From positions 1 through 16,693 of the forward strand of contig CAAFXD010000200.1 of assembly GCA_900766945.1 (NCBI GenBank): 16,693 nucleotides of DNA, written 5' to 3'. The position numbers were made by a program, and so were the translations under genes. Positions within the stretch are counted from its first letter, which is position 1. Every line of letters starts with the position of its first letter. The DNA comes from Clostridia bacterium. GTDB taxonomy: Bacteria; Bacillota; Clostridia; Oscillospirales; Acutalibacteraceae. This document shows positions 13,431 through 16,693 of the stretch, piece by piece. The notes under the pieces are model-generated. The model ran no database searches, was not told the DNA's origin, and saw only the letters and a list, made by a program, of their open reading frames with translations.

Positions 13431-13455
13431 CATCATAATGGAGGTGCAAAGTTAA

Positions 13456-13824
13456 ATGGCACGTATTTCAGGTGTTGATTTACCGAGAGACAAGAGAGTC
13501 GAAATCGGCCTCACTTACATCTACGGTATCGGCAGAAAAACGGCAAGCGACATTATTGCCGCAACCGGTGTAAATCCCGACACACGTGTAAAGGATTTGA
13601 CCGAAGAAGATGTAGCAAAGCTTCGTGAATACATTGAGCACAACGTTAAGGTTGAGGGTGACCTTCGCCGCGACGTCGCGTTCGACATTAAGCGCTTGAT
13701 TGAAATCGGCAGCTATCGCGGAACCCGTCACAGAAAGGGTCTTCCCGTTCGCGGCCAGACTTCGAAGAACAACGCGCGTACCCGTAAAGGTCCGAAGAAG
13801 ACCATCGCAAATAAGAAGAAATAA
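13456..13824 (+). CDS. rpsM: 30S ribosomal protein S13
   Basis: S13 (122 aa) lies in the 30S head and contacts the 50S subunit and P-site tRNA. MARISGVDLPRDKRVEIGLT at the N-terminus, YGIGRKTA (23-30) and the basic tail RKGLPVRGQTSKNNARTRKG (93-112) are diagnostic. It is the first gene of the alpha section. In E. coli, S4 represses translation at this gene through a pseudoknot in the leader; the hairpins before this start are candidates for a similar control. Confidence 0.98.
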   Translation: MARISGVDLPRDKRVEIGLTYIYGIGRKTASDIIAATGVNPDTRVKDLTEEDVAKLREYIEHNVKVEGDLRRDVAFDIKRLIEIGSYRGTRHRKGLPVRGQTSKNNARTRKGPKKTIANKKK

Positions 13825-13839
13825 GGGAGGGTGTATTCA

Positions 13840-14238
13840 ATGGCTACCGCAAAAAAAGGCACGGCGACTCGCCGTCGTCGTGAACGCAAAAATATCGAAA
13901 AAGGTGCAGCACATATTCAATCCACCTTCAACAACACCATTGTCACGATTACCGATGTGCAGGGCAACGCTGTTTCGTGGGCTTCTGCCGGCGAAATGGG
14001 GTTTAGAGGCTCCAAAAAGTCTACGCCGTTCGCAGCGCAGACTGCCGCGGAAACTGCCGCAAAAATTGCGATTGACCACGGTATGAAAACGGTGGAAGTT
14101 TATGTCAAGGGCCCGGGTTCGGGGCGTGAAGCCGCAATCCGTGCGTTGCAGACCGCCGGTTTGGATGTAACGATGATTAAAGACGTTACCCCCATTCCCC
14201 ACAACGGCTGCCGCCCGCCCAAGAGAAGAAGAGTGTAA
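13840..14238 (+). CDS. rpsK: 30S ribosomal protein S11
   Basis: S11 (132 aa) is in the platform of the 30S near the mRNA exit. RRRRERKNIEKGAAHIQSTF (11-30) and the C-terminal VTPIPHNGCRPPKRRRV (116-132) identify it. The frame is open from a GTG at 13831, but that codon directly abuts the Shine-Dalgarno. The ATG at 13840 is 9 nt after AAGGGAGG (13823-13830) and gives the usual start MATAKK. Confidence 0.97.
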   Translation: MATAKKGTATRRRRERKNIEKGAAHIQSTFNNTIVTITDVQGNAVSWASAGEMGFRGSKKSTPFAAQTAAETAAKIAIDHGMKTVEVYVKGPGSGREAAIRALQTAGLDVTMIKDVTPIPHNGCRPPKRRRV

Positions 14239-14257
14239 GTTTTTGGAGGTGTAATTT

Positions 14258-14884
14258 ATGGCAAGATATACAGGTGCGGTTTGCAAACTTTGCCGCCGTG
14301 AAGGCAAAAAGCTCTTTTTGAAGGGCGACCGTTGCTACACCGGCAAATGCGCATTTGAACGCCGCAGCTATGCGCCGGGCCAACACGGCCAGGGCCGCAA
14401 AAAGACTTCCGAATACGGTATGCAGCTTCGTGCGAAGCAGCAGGCTCGCCGTTATTACGGGATTCAGGAAGGGCAGTTCCACAAGTATTTCCTGATGGCA
14501 GAACGCAAACAGGGTATGACCGGTGAAAACCTGCTTCGCATCTGCGAAAGCAGACTCGATAATGTCGCTTACCTTCTGGGCTGGGCTTCGTCCCGCGCAG
14601 AGGCAAGACAGCTCACCACCCACGGGCACTATCTCGTCAACGGCAAAAAGGTGGACATTCCGTCTTACCTGCTCAAAGCCGGCGATGTGGTTTCGATTCG
14701 TGAAAAGAGCCGCGACAGCGAAAAAATCAAAGCCGTGCTCGAAGCAAACGCTTCCCGTCCCGTGCCGGAATGGCTCGATAAAAACGGCGACGATTTGACC
14801 GCAAAAATTGTCAAACTGCCCGACAGAGAGCAGATTGAAGTTCCTGTTGAAGAACATCTTATCGTTGAGTTCTATTCTAAATAA
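14258..14884 (+). CDS. rpsD: 30S ribosomal protein S4, zinc form
   Basis: S4 (208 aa) is one of the two initiators of 30S assembly. C9, C12, C26 and C31 form the zinc site of the C+ type. The S4 RNA-binding domain is at about residues 98-160 (SRLDNVAYLLGWASSRAEAR then GHYLVNGKKVDIPSYLLKAG). Its place inside the alpha section, between rpsK and rpoA, is as in Clostridia and E. coli; in B. subtilis rpsD is elsewhere. That position would suit autoregulation of this section. Confidence 0.98.
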   Translation: MARYTGAVCKLCRREGKKLFLKGDRCYTGKCAFERRSYAPGQHGQGRKKTSEYGMQLRAKQQARRYYGIQEGQFHKYFLMAERKQGMTGENLLRICESRLDNVAYLLGWASSRAEARQLTTHGHYLVNGKKVDIPSYLLKAGDVVSIREKSRDSEKIKAVLEANASRPVPEWLDKNGDDLTAKIVKLPDREQIEVPVEEHLIVEFYSK

Positions 14885-14901
14885 TCGCATCGGTGATTTT
14901 C

Positions 14902-14961
14902 AATCGAATTCTCGATTTATACAGGTACGAATATATGTTTTATTTCGGGCGTTTGCCCGAA
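14902..14961 (+). promoter_or_regulatory. Two hairpins in the rpsD-rpoA gap
   Basis: AATCGA (14902-14907) / TCGATT (14912-14917) form a 6-bp stem, and TTCGGGC (14944-14950) / GCCCGAA (14955-14961) a perfect 7-bp stem with a GTTT loop. Neither is followed by a T-run. The 99-nt gap is long for this cluster. It may be an RNA-processing or partial attenuation site that sets the rpoA level relative to the ribosomal proteins. A weak TATACA at 14918-14923 has no matching -35. Confidence 0.45.
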
Positions 14962-14983
14962 TCCCACGATAGGAGGGTTTTGA

Positions 14984-15934
14984 ATGATAGGAATTGATAA
15001 GCCCAGCATTGAAGCACTCGATTTGTCCGCGGACGGCACTTACGGTAAATTTACTATGGAACCGCTGGAAAGAGGCTACGGCACCACGCTCGGCAACTCC
15101 CTGCGCCGCGTGCTTTTGTCCTCTTTGCCGGGGTATGCCATTACTTCGGTTAAAATTGACGGTGTGCTCCACGAATTCTCCACCGTCCCCGGTGTAAAAG
15201 AAGATGTGACCGAAATCGTTCTGAATTTGAAAGGGGTTATCCTCAAAATTCAGGGCGACGGTCCGAAAACGCTGTATGTGGAAGCCGGCGGCAAATGCGA
15301 GGTCACGGCAGGCGACATCAAAACAGATTCCGAGGTTGAAATTCTCAATCCCGACCATTTGATTGCAACGCTTTCCGAGGGTGCAACGCTCAATATGGAA
15401 CTGACCGCCGACAGAGGTCGCGGGTATGTTTCCGCAGAGCGCAACAAACAGATGATGCAGCCCGTTATCGGCGTCATTGCAATTGACTCTATCTACACCC
15501 CTGTGTTGAAGGTGAATTACACGGTCGAAAATACCCGTGTAGGGCAGATTACCGACTTCGACAAATTGACGCTCGAAGCCTGGACGAACGGCACCATTTC
15601 CGCCAAGGAAGCGGTTTCGCTCGGCGCCAAGATTCTCACTGAACACCTCAACCTCTTTGTTGACCTCTCCGACGAGGCGGGCAACACCGAGGTGATGGTC
15701 GTGAAAGACGACGACGGCAAAGAAAAAGCACTCGAGATGACCATTGAGGAGCTTGACCTGTCCGTGCGTTCCTTCAACTGCCTGAAACGCGCAGGCATCA
15801 ACACGGTGGAAGATTTAATCAGCAAATCAGAGGAAGATATGATGAAGGTGCGCAACCTTGGCAGAAAATCGCTTGAAGAAGTGATTGCCAAGCTTGAGTC
15901 CCTGAACTTCACTCTCCGCAAAGAAGACGAATAA
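14984..15934 (+). CDS. rpoA: DNA-directed RNA polymerase subunit alpha
   Basis: The alpha subunit (316 aa) dimerises to start RNA polymerase assembly, and its C-terminal domain binds UP elements and activators. The N-terminal domain has ERGYGTTLGNSLRRVLLSSL (residues 29-48). The C-terminal domain has SVRSFNCLKRAGINTVEDL and VRNLGRKSLEEV (289-300). TAGGAGGG precedes the ATG. The length is normal for a Gram-positive alpha subunit. Confidence 0.98.
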   Translation: MIGIDKPSIEALDLSADGTYGKFTMEPLERGYGTTLGNSLRRVLLSSLPGYAITSVKIDGVLHEFSTVPGVKEDVTEIVLNLKGVILKIQGDGPKTLYVEAGGKCEVTAGDIKTDSEVEILNPDHLIATLSEGATLNMELTADRGRGYVSAERNKQMMQPVIGVIAIDSIYTPVLKVNYTVENTRVGQITDFDKLTLEAWTNGTISAKEAVSLGAKILTEHLNLFVDLSDEAGNTEVMVVKDDDGKEKALEMTIEELDLSVRSFNCLKRAGINTVEDLISKSEEDMMKVRNLGRKSLEEVIAKLESLNFTLRKEDE

Positions 15935-15949
15935 GAAGGAGTGATTTAG

Positions 15950-16309
15950 ATGCCCGGAACCAGAAAACTCGGCAGAACTACGGATCACCGTAAAGCAATG
16001 CTCAGAGGTATGGTTACTTATCTGTTGGAAAACGGCAAGGTGGAAACCACCGTTACCAGAGCGAAGGAAGTTCGTTCCATGGCAGAAAAGATGATTACCA
16101 TCGCAAAGGACAACACTCTGCACGCAAAGCGTCAGGTGTTCGCATATGTCACGAAAGATGATGTTGTGAAAAAACTGTTTGACGAAATCGCGCCCAAATA
16201 CGCAGGCGTGAACGGCGGTTACACCCGCATCATCAAAACCGGCACCCGCCGCGGTGATGCCGCAGAAATGTGCATCATTGAGTTGGTAGAGCCGAAAAAA
16301 GCGGAATAA
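15950..16309 (+). CDS. rplQ: 50S ribosomal protein L17
   Basis: L17 (119 aa) sits near the exit tunnel and is the last gene of the cluster. RKLGRTTDHRKAML (residues 5-18), the TVTRAKEVRSMAEKMITIAK segment and the C-terminal GDAAEMCIIELVE are conserved. GAAGGAG precedes the ATG. The stop is 14 nt before a strong intrinsic terminator. Confidence 0.98.
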   Translation: MPGTRKLGRTTDHRKAMLRGMVTYLLENGKVETTVTRAKEVRSMAEKMITIAKDNTLHAKRQVFAYVTKDDVVKKLFDEIAPKYAGVNGGYTRIIKTGTRRGDAAEMCIIELVEPKKAE

Positions 16310-16323
16310 TCATTTTTGCATAG

Positions 16324-16359
16324 AAAAAGCACCTTGCTTATAAAGCAAGGTGCTTTTTT
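16324..16359. terminator. Bidirectional intrinsic terminator
   Basis: A perfect 16-bp inverted repeat, AAAAAGCACCTTGCTT (16324-16339) and its complement at 16343-16358, surrounds a 3-nt loop. Six T's end the plus-strand side (16354-16359). The five A's at 16324-16328 become a T-run on the minus strand, so one structure can end both the ribosomal cluster and the convergent gene that stops at 16372. Confidence 0.93.
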
Positions 16360-16371
16360 GTTTTGCAATGC

Positions 16372-16693
16372 TTAATAATAGTAGCCGGAATCCATCGCGG
16401 CTACACCGAGAATGAAAAAGAAGAACACACAAATATACACAAAAACAAGGCTTACAATGCTGACAATCCCGAGTATTTTTGTGGTTTTGCTTTTGCTTTC
16501 GGCTTCTGCGTATGCCCCTTTGTTATAAGCGGATTGCGCCAACGCGCCGAAAATTGTACCGATAATGCTGAAAATACTGCCGCTGAGAACCAAGCAAACG
16601 ATGTTGACAATCAGCCAAGTCAAAGCAGGTTTTTCCGGTGCGACACCGTAGGGCTGTTGCGGCGGGTAGCCATAGGGCTGTTGCGCGCCGTAG
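16372..16693 (-). CDS. CD225/dispanin-like small membrane protein (5' end missing)
   Basis: The frame runs off the right edge of the window, giving 106 visible residues and no start. The visible N-terminal 23 residues are rich in Tyr, Gly, Gln and Pro (YGAQQPYGYPPQQPYG). Two membrane segments follow, roughly TWLIVNIVCLVLSGSIFSII and ILGIVSIVSLVFVYICVFFF. Between them lies ALAQSAYNKGAYAEAESKSK, the small loop typical of CD225/dispanin-fold proteins. In bacteria this family has no settled role. A TTG at 16621-16623 could be read as a start, but the coding frame clearly continues upstream. It converges on rplQ. Confidence 0.7.
   Translation of the reverse strand, partial: YGAQQPYGYPPQQPYGVAPEKPALTWLIVNIVCLVLSGSIFSIIGTIFGALAQSAYNKGAYAEAESKSKTTKILGIVSIVSLVFVYICVFFFFILGVAAMDSGYYY

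Noticed and set aside
13365..13438. Possible internal promoter before rpsM (TTGTTA with TATTGC, or a lone CATAAT)
   Set aside because: Poor -10 or missing -35 at usable spacing; the sequence is better explained by the hairpins.
14918..14923. TATACA as a possible -10 for an rpoA promoter
   Set aside because: No acceptable -35 at 16-18 bp upstream.
863..16309. A novel defence, biosynthetic or mobile system within the cluster
   Set aside because: Every gene from 863 to 16309 is a recognised member of the conserved S10-spc-alpha set; there are no foreign genes.

Overview
This window holds one complete bacterial S10-spc-alpha ribosomal protein supercluster. It contains 32 co-directional plus-strand genes (863-16309), preceded by a repeat-rich intergenic stretch and followed by a bidirectional terminator and a convergent small membrane-protein gene cut by the window end. 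Three features point to a Gram-positive anaerobe of class Clostridia, plausibly an Oscillospirales/Ruminococcaceae-type gut bacterium. First, rpsD sits between rpsK and rpoA. Second, a small KOW protein lies between map and infA. Third, Shine-Dalgarno sites are strong and AAGGAGG-like throughout. The lineage is my inference; no 16S or database comparison was possible.

Layout. 1-420: no gene. The stretch is packed with small palindromic repeat units sharing a CGG...CCCTAC layout, plus an imperfect inverted repeat of the 'CCTGAGCGAAGCGAAGG' type. 420-550: very A/T-rich DNA leading to a good sigma-A promoter (TTGCAT, 17 bp, TGC-TAAAAT). 550-862: a roughly 310-nt untranslated leader with a branched stem-loop and three hairpin/T-run structures, the best candidate for regulation of the whole cluster. 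863-5969: S10 section (rpsJ, rplC, rplD, rplW, rplB, rpsS, rplV, rpsC, rplP, rpmC, rpsQ). 5990-12702: spc section (rplN, rplX, rplE, rpsN, rpsH, rplF, rplR, rpsE, rpmD, rplO, secY, adk, map). 12715-16309: KOW gene, infA, rpmJ, then the alpha section (rpsM, rpsK, rpsD, rpoA, rplQ). 16324-16359: terminator. 16372-16693 (minus): CD225/dispanin-like membrane protein, 5' end missing.

Together the genes make much of both ribosomal subunits, the Sec translocon pore, two housekeeping enzymes (adenylate kinase and methionine aminopeptidase), initiation factor IF-1 and the RNA polymerase alpha subunit. Genes are tightly packed, with 1-4 nt overlaps at three junctions. The four larger internal gaps (rpsJ-rplC, rplW-rplB, rpmJ-rpsM, rpsD-rpoA) all contain hairpins without T-runs, which could be protein-binding or RNA-processing sites. 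No gene is frameshifted or visibly decayed.

No new multi-gene system is visible. The parts worth a second look are the S10 leader, the rpmJ-rpsM gap, the palindromic repeat island, the little-studied KOW protein and the CD225-like neighbour.
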